Below, piece after piece: positions 1 through 8,480 of a stretch of 64,000 bases of DNA (the stretch's first letter is position 1; each line of letters opens with the position of its first letter). The stretch lies in contig NC_015684.1 in assembly GCF_000218565.1 (NCBI RefSeq), positions 992,001-1,056,000 on the forward strand, written 5' to 3'. The notes beneath the pieces were generated by a model, which was not told where the DNA came from, ran no database searches, and was given only the letters and a program-made list of their open reading frames with translations. A program made the translations under genes and the position numbers. The DNA comes from Afipia carboxidovorans OM5 (lineage in GTDB: Bacteria; Pseudomonadota; Alphaproteobacteria; Rhizobiales; Xanthobacteraceae).

Positions 1-583
1 GAAGGCCCGCTAGCACCGGCCGGCGTGGCAGCACAACAAGAGCCGCGCCGAGAAGGGCCGCACTGAGAAAGCCGTTCTGGCCGTGGCCGAAATTGATCAG
101 GACGGCCGGGAATGCCACTGCGATCAGAAGCCAGGTGCGCCGGACGATGGGTCGGTCACGCACGGGGCGCAGGATGGCCCCGATCGTCGCGAGATAGAGC
201 GCGAACGTGCCGAACTGCCAGAGCGCGAGTGCGGCCGGGTAGGGCAGCGCTGCAAGCGGCGCCGCGATCAGAAAGAAGATCGGTGGATAGAGCCAGGCGT
301 AATAGGGCGTGGCTGGGCCGAAGATTTGCTGCTCGCGGGCGTGGTGCAACGCCATGTCATAGGCATCGGCGGCGTGGCCTTCGAGCGCGAACCCGCCCGC
401 AGCGTAAAAGCTGGAAAAATCGGTCCCGACCGGTTTGCCGTTGCGGTCGCTCCAGCCCTCCGCAAGGCCGAGCCAGACCATGGCCGCGGCAACGCTGATC
501 GCGAGCACGATCAGGCTGTAGCCGCGGATGCGCTCAACCGTGAGCCATTCTCCCGATCTCACCTGGTGCCAGAAAAGCCGCAT
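1..583 (-). CDS. GT87/DUF2029-like membrane protein, partial (N-terminal 194 residues)
   Basis: The minus strand is open from an ATG at 583 to the window edge, so only the N-terminal part is present. A hydrophobic segment at about residues 22-40 is followed by GTDFSSFYAAG (53-63), the short Asp/Phe-rich loop seen after the first membrane helix in GT87/DUF2029 integral-membrane glycosyltransferases. More hydrophobic segments follow. Members of this family use polyprenyl-linked sugars; the substrate here is unknown. The Shine-Dalgarno is weak. Family placement is inferred from one motif and topology. Confidence 0.7.
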   Translation of the reverse strand, partial: MRLFWHQVRSGEWLTVERIRGYSLIVLAISVAAAMVWLGLAEGWSDRNGKPVGTDFSSFYAAGGFALEGHAADAYDMALHHAREQQIFGPATPYYAWLYPPIFFLIAAPLAALPYPAALALWQFGTFALYLATIGAILRPVRDRPIVRRTWLLIAVAFPAVLINFGHGQNGFLSAALLGAALVVLPRRPVLAGL

Positions 584-811
584 GCGGGGGCCGATTCCAT
601 CGCCTCGTCCCGCTCTTGGCGGGAGCACCGCACGCTAGGTGACCCGGTTTAATCTTTCGTGATGAGGCGGGCTGTCTTTTGCGAGGGGATTGAGCCGGTT
701 GACACCTTGCACCGTGGTCCCTGGAGTTTTAGTGTGCGGCGCACTTTTAGCCGAAATCGCGAAACCGGGGGGCGCAAGCCCGGCCGTTCGCTTGTCCAGA
801 TGGAGACATTG

Positions 812-2014
812 ATGCCGTTCCTGTCAGCCGCCCTCGACCGCGTGAAGCCGTCCGCGACCATCGCGGTCACGGATAAAGCGCGACAGTTGAAAGCGGCAGG
901 TCGCAATGTGATTGGTCTTGGCGCCGGCGAGCCTGATTTCGACACCCCTGCCAACGTCAAGCTTGCGGCGATCAAGGCGATCGAGGCCGGCAAGACCAAG
1001 TACACTGCCGTCGACGGCATTCCCGAACTGAAGGAGGCGATTGCCGCCAAGTTCAAGCGCGAGAACGGCCTGACCTATGCCGCGAACCAGATCACGGTCG
1101 GCGCCGGCGGCAAGCAGGTACTCTACAACGCGCTGATGGCGACGGTGAACCCCGGTGACGAGGTCATCATCCCGGCGCCGTACTGGGTGAGCTATCCGGA
1201 TATGGTCGAACTCGCCGGCGGCACGCCGGTGCCGGTGGTCTGCACCGCCGAGCATGGCTTCAAGCTACAGCCCGCCGATCTCGAAAAGGCGATCACGCCG
1301 AAGACCAAGTGGATCATCCTGAACTCGCCGTCGAACCCGACCGGCGCGGCCTATACCGAGGCCGAACTCAAGACCATCACCGACGTGCTGGTGCGTCACC
1401 CGCATGTCTGGGTGATGACGGACGACATGTACGAGCATCTCGTCTATGACAATTTCAAGTTCACGACCGTGGCGCAGATCGAGCCGAAACTCTACGATCG
1501 CACGCTGACCGTGAACGGCGTCTCGAAGGCCTATTCCATGACCGGCTGGCGTATCGGCTATGCTGGCGGGCCGACGCAGTTGATCAAGGCGATGGCGACC
1601 ATTCAGTCGCAGTCGACCTCCAACCCGGCGTCGATCTCGCAGTGGGCGGCACTCGAGGCCCTGACCGGCCCGCAGGATTTCATCGCCACCAACGCCGAGC
1701 TCTTCAAGGGCCGGCGTGACCTCGTGGTTTCGATGCTTAACCAGGCGAACGGCATTCAGTGTCCGCGCCCGGAAGGCGCGTTCTATGTCTATCCGTCCTG
1801 TGCCGGCACCATGGGCAAGACGTCGCCGTCCGGCAAAAAGCTCGCGACCGACGAGGATTTCGTCACCGAGCTTCTGGAGAGCGAGGGCGTTGCGGTGGTG
1901 CAGGGTTCGGCCTTCGGCCTCGGCCCGGCATTCCGCATTTCCTATGCGACCAAGAACAGCGATCTTGAAGAGGCATGCAATCGCATTCAGCGTTTTTGTG
2001 CAAACTTGCGGTAA
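812..2014 (+). CDS. aatA: Aspartate aminotransferase, PLP-dependent class I
   Basis: A 400-residue cytosolic PLP enzyme interconverting aspartate/2-oxoglutarate and oxaloacetate/glutamate. The Schiff-base lysine is K239 in the motif SKAYSMTGWRIGY; NSPSNPTG at 171-178 is the class I signature preceding the PLP-binding Asp. Length matches the alphaproteobacterial I-gamma type. The frame is open further upstream, but ATG 812 follows GGAG with 6 nt spacing and gives the family-typical N-terminus MPFLSAAL. A TTGACA at 699-704 could be a -35 element. The gene stands alone and is followed by two hairpin repeats. Confidence 0.93.
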   Translation: MPFLSAALDRVKPSATIAVTDKARQLKAAGRNVIGLGAGEPDFDTPANVKLAAIKAIEAGKTKYTAVDGIPELKEAIAAKFKRENGLTYAANQITVGAGGKQVLYNALMATVNPGDEVIIPAPYWVSYPDMVELAGGTPVPVVCTAEHGFKLQPADLEKAITPKTKWIILNSPSNPTGAAYTEAELKTITDVLVRHPHVWVMTDDMYEHLVYDNFKFTTVAQIEPKLYDRTLTVNGVSKAYSMTGWRIGYAGGPTQLIKAMATIQSQSTSNPASISQWAALEALTGPQDFIATNAELFKGRRDLVVSMLNQANGIQCPRPEGAFYVYPSCAGTMGKTSPSGKKLATDEDFVTELLESEGVAVVQGSAFGLGPAFRISYATKNSDLEEACNRIQRFCANLR

Positions 2015-2023
2015 GCAATTGGC

Positions 2024-2100
2024 GCTAGTGTCCCGAATCCGAAGTTGGTCACATCATGCAGCCCCTCAGTTGCGAACTTCGGATTCGAAAGGACACTAGC
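2024..2100. repeat. Long inverted repeat, copy 1
   Basis: Imperfect palindrome with arms beginning GCTAGTGTCC and ending GGACACTAGC. The arms continue as GAATCCGAAGTT and AACTTCGGATTC, giving a stem of more than 20 bp around a roughly 28-nt loop. It lies just downstream of aatA. The terminal CTAGTGT and the inner GCGAACTTC are shared with the next repeat, so the two belong to one family. It resembles a small non-autonomous element; no transposase is visible. Confidence 0.75.
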
Positions 2101-2112
2101 AAATCTATGATT

Positions 2113-2190
2113 CTAGTGTGGTTTAGGTTCAGAAGTTCGCTTGAGGGGCTCGCAGAGAAAATGAAGCGAACTTCTGAACCTCCACACTAG
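2113..2190. repeat. Long inverted repeat, copy 2
   Basis: Second palindrome, 12 nt after the first. Arms CTAGTGTGG...AGGTTCAGAAGTTCGCTT and AAGCGAACTTCTGAACCT...CCACACTAG pair over about 27 bp with one small asymmetric bulge and a roughly 21-nt loop. Outer ends (CTAGTGT) match copy 1, while the middle differs, so the two are diverged members rather than a recent tandem duplication. Confidence 0.75.
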
Positions 2191-2312
2191 TCTCGCCATT
2201 GTGACTTGCAGAGAGAGAGCAGCGTGATAATGCGCAACTCTCTCTTTACCTTATCGAACTTCCCACCTATCCCAACGCATCACCGTTGATTGCGTGTAGT
2301 CGGAGACCTTCC

Positions 2313-2834
2313 ATGCGATTTTCCTATATCGTCGGCGCAGCATCCGCCATTTTCCTCGCGTCGTTCGCCACCGCGAATGCGCAGCAGCGTGTTCAGGTCG
2401 GTGTCCTTCACTGCCATGGTGGCCCGAGCGTCGGCCAGATCCTGAGCTCGGTGACCGAGCTCGACTGCGTGTTCGAGAGCCGCGGCCGCCGTCCGGAAGG
2501 CTACGTCGCGACCGTCCGCCGTTTCGGCGTTGAACTCGGTGCGACCCGCGAGACCCAGCTCGGCTGGCGCGTTCATGCCCCGACCGTCAAGGTTGGCCCC
2601 GGCGACCTTTCCGGCCGCTATGGTGGCGTTGGCGGCAACGTCGCGATCGGCGTCGGCGGCGGCAGCAACTTCCTGATCGGCGGTTCGGAGAACTCCTTCG
2701 CGCTGCAGCCGCTCAGCCTGCAGGGCCAGACCGGCCTCAACGTGTCCGGCGGCGTCGTCAGCCTCGAGCTGCGCCCGGTCGGTTACGTGCAGCGTGGCCC
2801 TGTCAAGAAGAAGCACAAGCGCCATCATCGCTGA
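2313..2834 (+). CDS. Exported DUF992 protein, copy 1
   Basis: 173 residues. An N-terminal signal peptide (about 1-24, ending ATANA before QQ) is followed by a DUF992 domain with the repeated pattern QVGVLHCHGG, GCVFES-like, LSGRYGGV, and a C-terminal Gly-rich part with LQPLSLQGQTGLNVSGG. The C-terminus is basic (KKKHKRHHR). ATG 2313 has GGAG 7 nt upstream, preferred over an upstream in-frame start. The domain has no known function; the protein is probably periplasmic or outer-membrane associated. It is separated from its paralogue by a terminator. Confidence 0.85.
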   Translation: MRFSYIVGAASAIFLASFATANAQQRVQVGVLHCHGGPSVGQILSSVTELDCVFESRGRRPEGYVATVRRFGVELGATRETQLGWRVHAPTVKVGPGDLSGRYGGVGGNVAIGVGGGSNFLIGGSENSFALQPLSLQGQTGLNVSGGVVSLELRPVGYVQRGPVKKKHKRHHR

Positions 2835-2863
2835 TCGGCTCTGAGAATTCTGAAATATATCGG

Positions 2864-2890
2864 ACAGGCCCGCGCAAGCGGGCCTGTTTT
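2864..2890 (+). terminator. Rho-independent terminator after DUF992 copy 1
   Basis: Stem ACAGGCCCGC / GCGGGCCTGT with a GCAA loop, followed by TTTTCTTT. Thirty nt beyond the stop codon at 2834. Confidence 0.85.
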
Positions 2891-2993
2891 CTTTGCGGTG
2901 GTCTTTGCAGCGATCCGGTTGAACTCTCCCTGCGGGTGGGGATAAAAGGTCAAGGCCCTGCGCCATGAGGGCGCCGGCCAGAGGGGGATGTCC

Positions 2994-3473
2994 ATGCGCC
3001 GCGCCTTCGCAGTTCTGTCTTTCACCGCCGCCGCTCTCGTCACGCTGACCGTTGCCGCCGAGGCCCAGCAGGGCCGGGTGCAGGCCGGAGTGCTCGAATG
3101 CCGGGGCGGACCACACGTCGGAATGGTGGTCGGCTCGGTCAACAATCTTGGCTGCGTTTTCCGCTCCGAAGGCCGCCCTGACGATCTCTACGTCGCGACC
3201 GTCACCAAGCTTGGGCTCGATCTCGGCATCACCGACCAGACCGCGCTGTCATGGGTGGTGTTCGCGCCGACCGTCCAGCTCGGGCGGGGCGATCTTTCCG
3301 GCAACTATGCCGGCGTCAACGCGAGCGCCGCGGTCGGCGTCGGCCTCGGCGCCAATGCGCTGATCGGCGGCTCGGCCAATTCATATGCGTTGCAGCCGCT
3401 CAGCCTGCAGGGTCAGACCGGCCTCAATGTTGCGGCTGGTGTGCAAAGTCTGGAATTGCGGCCCGGGCGTTGA
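2994..3473 (+). CDS. Exported DUF992 protein, copy 2
   Basis: 159 residues. Signal peptide with AEA-QQ cleavage region, then a DUF992 domain closely matching copy 1 (QAGVLECRGG, NLGCVFRSEG, LSGNYAGV, LQPLSLQGQTGLNVAAG). It lacks the basic C-terminal tail of copy 1. GAGGGGG at 2981-2987 abuts an ATG at 2988 and lies 6 nt from the ATG at 2994, so 2994 is preferred. The stop codon overlaps the proposed TTG start of the SulP gene, which suggests translational coupling. Tandem duplication is clear; function is unknown. Confidence 0.83.
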   Translation: MRRAFAVLSFTAAALVTLTVAAEAQQGRVQAGVLECRGGPHVGMVVGSVNNLGCVFRSEGRPDDLYVATVTKLGLDLGITDQTALSWVVFAPTVQLGRGDLSGNYAGVNASAAVGVGLGANALIGGSANSYALQPLSLQGQTGLNVAAGVQSLELRPGR

Positions 3474-5227
3474 ACCAGTCCGTTTCATATCGCTCCGGCA
3501 GGAGCAAGCGGGATAGCGCAAAACGATCGTCCGCGCCGACTTTCGTCGAGCTGTTCACGCCCAAGATCGTCACCGTTTTCCGCGAAGGCTACGGGCTGGG
3601 CGATCTGCGCTCGGATATCGTCGCGGGCCTGACCGTTGCGATCGTCGCGTTGCCGCTGTCGATGGCGATTGCGATCGCTTCGGGCACCACGCCGGATCGT
3701 GGCCTCTACACGGCAATCGTCGGCGGCTTCCTGGTGTCGCTGTTCGGCGGCAGCCGTTTCCAGATCGGTGGCCCGGCGGGCGCGTTCATCGTGCTGGTCG
3801 CGGCGACCGTCGACCGCCACGGCATCGACGGGCTGATTCTGGCGACGCTGATGTCGGGCCTGTTTCTGGTGGCGGCGGGATTCCTGCGGCTCGGCACCTA
3901 CATCAAGTTCATCCCCTATCCGGTGACGATCGGTTTCACCGCCGGCATCGCGGTCATCATCTTCGCGAGTCAGGTGAAGGATCTTTTCGGAATTACGCTC
4001 GCCGGCAAGGAGCCCGGTGAACTCATTCCCAAGATCGAGACGCTCGCGGGTGCGATCGGCACGACCAATCTTTCGGCCGTTGCCGTCTCGGTGATGACGA
4101 TTGCCATCATCGTTGGCCTCCGGAAGTGGCGGCCGAACTGGCCGGGCATGCTGATCGCGGTTGCGGTCGGCGCGCTTGCGGTGTGGGTGTTCGGATTGCC
4201 GGTGGAAACCATCGGCACGCGCTTCGGCGGCATTCCCGAAAGCCTGCCTGCGCCGGCGGTGCCGATGTGGTCGCTTGAGAAAATCCACGCCGTCTTCCCC
4301 GACGCGTTGGCGTTTACGCTTCTCGGCGCCATCGAATCGCTGTTGTCGGCGGTGGTCGCCGACGGCATGTCGGGGCGGCGTCATCGCTCGAACTGCGAAC
4401 TCGTCGGCCAAGGCATCGCCAATATCGGCTCCGCGCTGTTCGGCGGTATCTGCGTGACCGGAACGATCGCGCGTACCGCAACCAACGTCCGCTCCGGCGC
4501 GCGCGGGCCGATCGCTGGCATGCTGCATTCGGCGTTCCTCTTGCTGTTCGTGCTGATTGCCGCGCCGCTTGCCAGCTTCATTCCGCTCGCGACTCTGGCG
4601 GCGGTGCTTGCAGTGGTCGCGTGGAACATGGCGGCGAAGCATGAATTCGCAACGCTTGTGCGCTCGTCCTGGGGCGATGCGGCCGTGCTGCTCGCGACCT
4701 TCCTGCTCACGATCTTCCGCGACCTGACGCAAGGCATCGTCGTGGGCTTCGCGCTCGGCTCGATCCTGTTCATTCACCGCATGGCGCAGATTGCCGAAAT
4801 CGAGAAACATGTCCCGCTCGCCGTCGAGGATGAGTCCGATCTTCGCGAGGATCGCACGCGTTACGATACAAGCATGGCCCGCGATACGGATGTGACGGTC
4901 TATCGGATCACCGGCGCCTTCTTCTTCGGCGCGGCCTCGACCATCGGCGCGGTGCTCGATGGTCTCCTCACCGACCGCAAGGCGCTGATTATCGATTTCA
5001 CTGAAGTGCCGTTCCTGGATTCGACTGCGGCGAACGTGATCGGGCGCGCCGCCGCCAAGGCGCACAAGCGCAAGATGCGGGTTTATCTCACCGGCACGTC
5101 GCCCGGTGTCCGACGCGAATTGTTCAAGCAGGGCGCGCGGCCGCCGTTCGTCGAATATGATGCCGACATCGAGCGCGCCTATGCGAAGTTCAAAGGCCGT
5201 GCCGCACTTGCGGCGGCGACCTCCTGA
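3470..5227 (+). CDS. SulP/SLC26-family anion transporter with STAS domain
   Basis: About 585 residues, inner membrane. A multi-helix transport domain begins around residue 45 (DLRSDIVAGLTVAIVALPLSMA), with the family motif GGPAGAF. A C-terminal STAS domain follows (VTVYRITGAFFFGA ... LIIDFTEVPFLDSTAA). SulP members move sulfate, bicarbonate or other anions; the substrate cannot be told. No ATG precedes the conserved region. The only suitable start is TTG 3470, overlapping the DUF992 stop as TTGA. A long frame continues upstream through DUF992 copy 2 but is the wrong frame there. Confidence 0.85.
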   Translation: MNQSVSYRSGRSKRDSAKRSSAPTFVELFTPKIVTVFREGYGLGDLRSDIVAGLTVAIVALPLSMAIAIASGTTPDRGLYTAIVGGFLVSLFGGSRFQIGGPAGAFIVLVAATVDRHGIDGLILATLMSGLFLVAAGFLRLGTYIKFIPYPVTIGFTAGIAVIIFASQVKDLFGITLAGKEPGELIPKIETLAGAIGTTNLSAVAVSVMTIAIIVGLRKWRPNWPGMLIAVAVGALAVWVFGLPVETIGTRFGGIPESLPAPAVPMWSLEKIHAVFPDALAFTLLGAIESLLSAVVADGMSGRRHRSNCELVGQGIANIGSALFGGICVTGTIARTATNVRSGARGPIAGMLHSAFLLLFVLIAAPLASFIPLATLAAVLAVVAWNMAAKHEFATLVRSSWGDAAVLLATFLLTIFRDLTQGIVVGFALGSILFIHRMAQIAEIEKHVPLAVEDESDLREDRTRYDTSMARDTDVTVYRITGAFFFGAASTIGAVLDGLLTDRKALIIDFTEVPFLDSTAANVIGRAAAKAHKRKMRVYLTGTSPGVRRELFKQGARPPFVEYDADIERAYAKFKGRAALAAATS

Positions 5228-5263
5228 ACGGCGAGAGATCATGCCTGATGTGGGATCGAGCTG

Positions 5264-6097
5264 ATGAGTGAAACGCCCACCGCATGCCTGATCGGCTGGC
5301 CGGCGGCGCACTCGCGCTCGCCCATCATCCACAAATACTGGCTGAAGGAACTCGGCATTGCGGGCGACTATCGCATTGAGGCGGTCGAACCCGCGGCCTT
5401 CCCGGATTTCATCGCCTCATTGGCCGCGCGCGGCTATTGCGGGGCGAACGTCACCATCCCGCACAAGGAAAAGGCGCTCGCGCTGTCGCTTCCCGATGCG
5501 CGCGCCCGTGCGGTGGGCGCCGCCAACACGCTCTATTTTCGTGACGACAAGCTGCATTCTACCAACACCGATGTCGAAGGTTTTATCGGCAATCTCGATG
5601 CGTCCGCGCAGCGCTGGCGCGCCGATGATGACGCCGTGGTGCTCGGCGCAGGCGGCTCGGCGCGCGCGGTGGTGTTCGGATTGATCGAGCGTGGCGTGCC
5701 GCGCATCCATCTCGTCAATCGCAGCCGTGAGCGCGCGCAGGCCCTGGCGCAGCCTTATGGCGAGCGCGTCAGCGTTGCCTCGTGGGACGACGTAGAATCC
5801 TTGCTGCCGAAAGCGGGACTTGTGGTGAACACCACCTCGCTCGGCATGAAGGGGCAGCCGCCTTTGCCGCTCGATGTCGCGTTGCTGCGGGCCGATGCAA
5901 CCGTTGCTGATCTTGTTTATGTGCCGTTGCGGACGGAGTTGCTCACGGCCGCCGCCGGACGCGGGCTGCAGACTGCCGACGGTCTCGGCATGCTGCTACA
6001 TCAGGCGGTGCGCGGCTTTGAGTTGTGGTTTGGCCGCAGGCCGCAGGTTTCGCCTGCACTGCGTGCTTTGGTCGAAGCGGATCTCACAGTGAAGTGA
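5264..6097 (+). CDS. aroE: Shikimate dehydrogenase
   Basis: 277 residues. Reduces 3-dehydroshikimate to shikimate with NADPH in aromatic amino acid biosynthesis. The substrate-binding SRSPIIH is at about 17-23, catalytic Lys K68 in NVTIPHKEK, Asp D103 in STNTDVEG, the Rossmann motif GAGGSARAV near 128-136, and NTTSLGM further on. Length is normal for the family. It begins 36 nt after the SulP gene and may be co-transcribed with it. Confidence 0.95.
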   Translation: MSETPTACLIGWPAAHSRSPIIHKYWLKELGIAGDYRIEAVEPAAFPDFIASLAARGYCGANVTIPHKEKALALSLPDARARAVGAANTLYFRDDKLHSTNTDVEGFIGNLDASAQRWRADDDAVVLGAGGSARAVVFGLIERGVPRIHLVNRSRERAQALAQPYGERVSVASWDDVESLLPKAGLVVNTTSLGMKGQPPLPLDVALLRADATVADLVYVPLRTELLTAAAGRGLQTADGLGMLLHQAVRGFELWFGRRPQVSPALRALVEADLTVK

Positions 6098-6159
6098 GTG
6101 CCGAAATATCGGCGGATTCGGCGCGGTCAATGCGACCGGAAATCAAGAGGAGGATGACC

Positions 6160-6777
6160 ATGTCGCCATTGCGTTTGCTCCTCGCCGGCCTCGTGGCCCT
6201 GTCCTGCATCGCGATTGCGCCGCCGGTGGCGGATGCGCAGCCGGCGCCCGTTCGCGTGCGTGGCACGATTGAATCTATCAACGGCGATCTCCTGATCGTG
6301 AAAGGCCGTGATGGCCGCAATGTCACGATGAGGATGGCGACAAACGTCGCTGTTGCCGGCGTGGAGAAAATCTCGCTCTCCGACATCAAGCCCGGCGCCT
6401 ATATCGGTGTCACCACAGTCGCGGATGCGCAGGGCAACCAGAAGGCCACTGAGGTTCACCTGTTTCCGGAGGCGTTGCGCGGCGCAGGCGAAGGCACGCA
6501 GGCATGGGACACTGCGCCCGGCAGCAGCATGACCAATGGCGGACTCGACAAGATCGTGGAAGGCAACGACGGCCACATGCTGACAGTGAAATATCGTAGC
6601 GGTGAAAAGCAGGTCACGGTTGGGCCTGAAACCGAAGTGGTGCGGCTGGTGCCGGGCAAACGTTCCGACCTTCAGTCCGGTGCGAAGATCGTTGCTGCCG
6701 CTTCGCGTAACGCCGATGGCGTGCTGGAAACCTCGCGCATCAGCGTGGGGTTGGGCGGCCTTACGCCGCCGATGTGA
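6160..6777 (+). CDS. Exported DUF5666-like protein
   Basis: 205 residues. Signal peptide (hydrophobic LLLAGLVALSCIAIA, cleavage after VADA), then a beta-rich domain opening with VRVRGTIESINGDLLIVKGRDG, typical of DUF5666/OB-like periplasmic proteins. An internal second half (DKIVEGNDGHMLTVKYRSG) resembles the first and suggests a repeat. AAGAGGAGG abuts ATG 6154 and is 6 nt from ATG 6160, which is preferred. Function unknown. Confidence 0.75.
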   Translation: MSPLRLLLAGLVALSCIAIAPPVADAQPAPVRVRGTIESINGDLLIVKGRDGRNVTMRMATNVAVAGVEKISLSDIKPGAYIGVTTVADAQGNQKATEVHLFPEALRGAGEGTQAWDTAPGSSMTNGGLDKIVEGNDGHMLTVKYRSGEKQVTVGPETEVVRLVPGKRSDLQSGAKIVAAASRNADGVLETSRISVGLGGLTPPM

Positions 6778-6787
6778 TGTAGAAGGT

Positions 6788-6820
6788 GGCATGCCCGGAT
6801 CGTGCCGGGCATGCCGTCTT
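6788..6820. terminator. Convergent hairpin between 6777 and lldD
   Basis: Perfect 11-bp stem GGCATGCCCGG / CCGGGCATGCC with a 6-nt loop and a weak T tract (GTCTTT) on the plus side. Lies between two converging genes. Confidence 0.6.
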
Positions 6821-6840
6821 TCAGGTTGCGGTATCTCAGC

Positions 6841-7992
6841 TCAGAGATTATTGCGGTAATCGACCAGGATGCGGCGGTCGATATCCTCGACGCGATTGAT
6901 GCCGCATAGCCCCATGGTGGTGCTGAGTTCCTTGGCGAGAATGTCGATCGCCTTGGCGACGCCCGCCTGTCCGCCCGCGCCGAGGCCATGGACATAGGCG
7001 CGGCCGATCATGCAGGACTTGGCTCCGAAGGCGAGTGCACGCAGGATATCCTGTCCGGTGCGAATGCCCCCGTCGAACATGATCTCGATCTGCGAGCCGA
7101 GTTCCTGAACGATCTCCGGCAACACGGAAATCGACGACGGTGCGCCGTCAAGCTGCCGCCCGCCATGGTTCGATACGACGAGCGCCTCGGCACCGGTCCG
7201 CACTGCCTCGCGCGCATCGACGATGTCAAGGATGCCCTTGATCACCATCTTGCCCGGCCAGATGTTGCGGATCCATTCGATGTCTTTCCAGCTTAGCGAA
7301 GGATCGAACTGCGTGCTGATCCATTCCGACAGCGAGGTGAGGTCTTCGGTGCCGGCCATCTGGCCCGCGAGGTTGCCGAAGGTCTTGCGCTTGCCGCGCA
7401 GCACGCCGGAGACCCAGGCGGGTTTGGTGGCGAAGTCGTAAAGTGTGCGCAGCTTCAACTGCGGCGGAACGGTCATGCCGTTCTTGATATCGGCATGGCG
7501 CTGGCCGATCACCTGCAGGTCGACCGTGAGCACCAGCGCGCTGCACTTCGCGGCAATCGCGCGCTCGATCAGCGACTTCATGAAGCCGCGATCCTTCATC
7601 ATGTAAAGCTGGAACCAGAACGGCTTCTTCACGTTCGCGGCGACGTCCTCGATCGAGCAGATCGACATGGTCGAGAGCGTGTAGGGAATGCCCGCTTCGT
7701 GCGCGGCGCGGCAGGCGTAAATCTCGCCGTCGCCGTGCTGCATGCCGGTAAGGCCGACCGGCGCGAGGATCATCGGCATTGCGGCCGGTTCGCCGAGGAT
7801 GGTGGTGTTGAGGCTTCGTGAGGCGACATCGACGAGAATGCGCTGGCGGAACTTGATGCGGTCCAGATCCTCGCGGTTCGCGCGCAGGGTGGACTCGGTG
7901 TAGGAGCCGCGGTCGCAGTAATCGAAAAAGGCCTTCGGCACGCGCCGCATGTGCAGGTCGCGAAGGTCGTCGATGCAGGTGATGTTCTTCAT
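6841..7992 (-). CDS. lldD: FMN-dependent L-lactate dehydrogenase / alpha-hydroxy acid oxidase
   Basis: 383 residues. Oxidises L-lactate (or a related 2-hydroxy acid) to the keto acid with FMN, usually membrane-associated and feeding quinones. Shows the family N-terminus (DLRDLHMRRVPKAFFDYCDRG), APVGLTGMQHGDGE, WFQLYMMKDR, and the active-site His in VVSNHGGRQLDGA. The FMN-phosphate region is MFDGGIRTGQDILRALAFGA. Substrate specificity within the family cannot be fixed by reading. Single gene, divergent from the next small gene. Confidence 0.9.
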   Translation of the reverse strand: MKNITCIDDLRDLHMRRVPKAFFDYCDRGSYTESTLRANREDLDRIKFRQRILVDVASRSLNTTILGEPAAMPMILAPVGLTGMQHGDGEIYACRAAHEAGIPYTLSTMSICSIEDVAANVKKPFWFQLYMMKDRGFMKSLIERAIAAKCSALVLTVDLQVIGQRHADIKNGMTVPPQLKLRTLYDFATKPAWVSGVLRGKRKTFGNLAGQMAGTEDLTSLSEWISTQFDPSLSWKDIEWIRNIWPGKMVIKGILDIVDAREAVRTGAEALVVSNHGGRQLDGAPSSISVLPEIVQELGSQIEIMFDGGIRTGQDILRALAFGAKSCMIGRAYVHGLGAGGQAGVAKAIDILAKELSTTMGLCGINRVEDIDRRILVDYRNNL

Positions 7993-8096
7993 TGTTGTTT
8001 CCGGTTAACGTAGGTGGCCCGAGGCAAACGACCATCGATGGCCGCTTGGGTCAGCAGCCATTCGCCGGTCAGTAGATATGTCGCATGGAGGCGATC

Positions 8097-8270
8097 ATGT
8101 CTGATCGAAATCATACTTCGGATGCCGACAAAAGGCCTAATGGCAACCGCAAGGAGCTGGAAGAACAGCTCGAAGAAGGGCTCGAGGATACCTTTCCCGC
8201 GTCCGATCCGGTCAGCGTCACGCAGCCCCATCCGCCGAAACGCCCGAAAGACTGGCGCAAGCCTGGCTGA
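8097..8270 (+). CDS. Small conserved acidic protein
   Basis: 57 residues, no signal peptide or membrane segment. Core LEEQLEEGLEDTFPASDPV followed by a basic, proline-rich tail (PPKRPKDWRKPG). I recall the DTFPASDP pattern from short rhizobial hypotheticals, but no function is known to me. GGAGG 5 nt before ATG 8097 decides the start over the ATG at 8085. Confidence 0.7.
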   Translation: MSDRNHTSDADKRPNGNRKELEEQLEEGLEDTFPASDPVSVTQPHPPKRPKDWRKPG

Positions 8271-8380
8271 ATATCGCCTCATTGAGCGAATTCAAGGTGT
8301 TAGGGAGAGTAGTGTCGTTAAGCAGGATCAACGATTGCGGGTTCTACCGGCTTGGCGAGCGTAATGATTCATCATATTTT

Positions 8381-8395
8381 TTGAAACGGTTTCAA
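8381..8395. promoter_or_regulatory. 15-bp palindrome upstream of glmM
   Basis: TTGAAACGGTTTCAA is a perfect palindrome about a central G, 85 nt before the glmM start. Its shape resembles operators of LacI-type repressors. No such regulator is encoded nearby. Role is inferred from symmetry only. Confidence 0.4.
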
Positions 8396-8480
8396 TCGCC
8401 TGCACTTTATAAGGAAGCCTTCCGGGCGAGGCGCGCCGCTTCGGCAGCGCCCGCAACGGTATTTGGTTCACGGGGGCAAT

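Noticed and set aside
3485..5332. 615-codon open frame antisense to the SulP gene
   Set aside because: Arg/His/Asp-rich composition typical of the antisense frame of high-GC genes; no domain or signal is seen, while the plus strand encodes a clear transporter.
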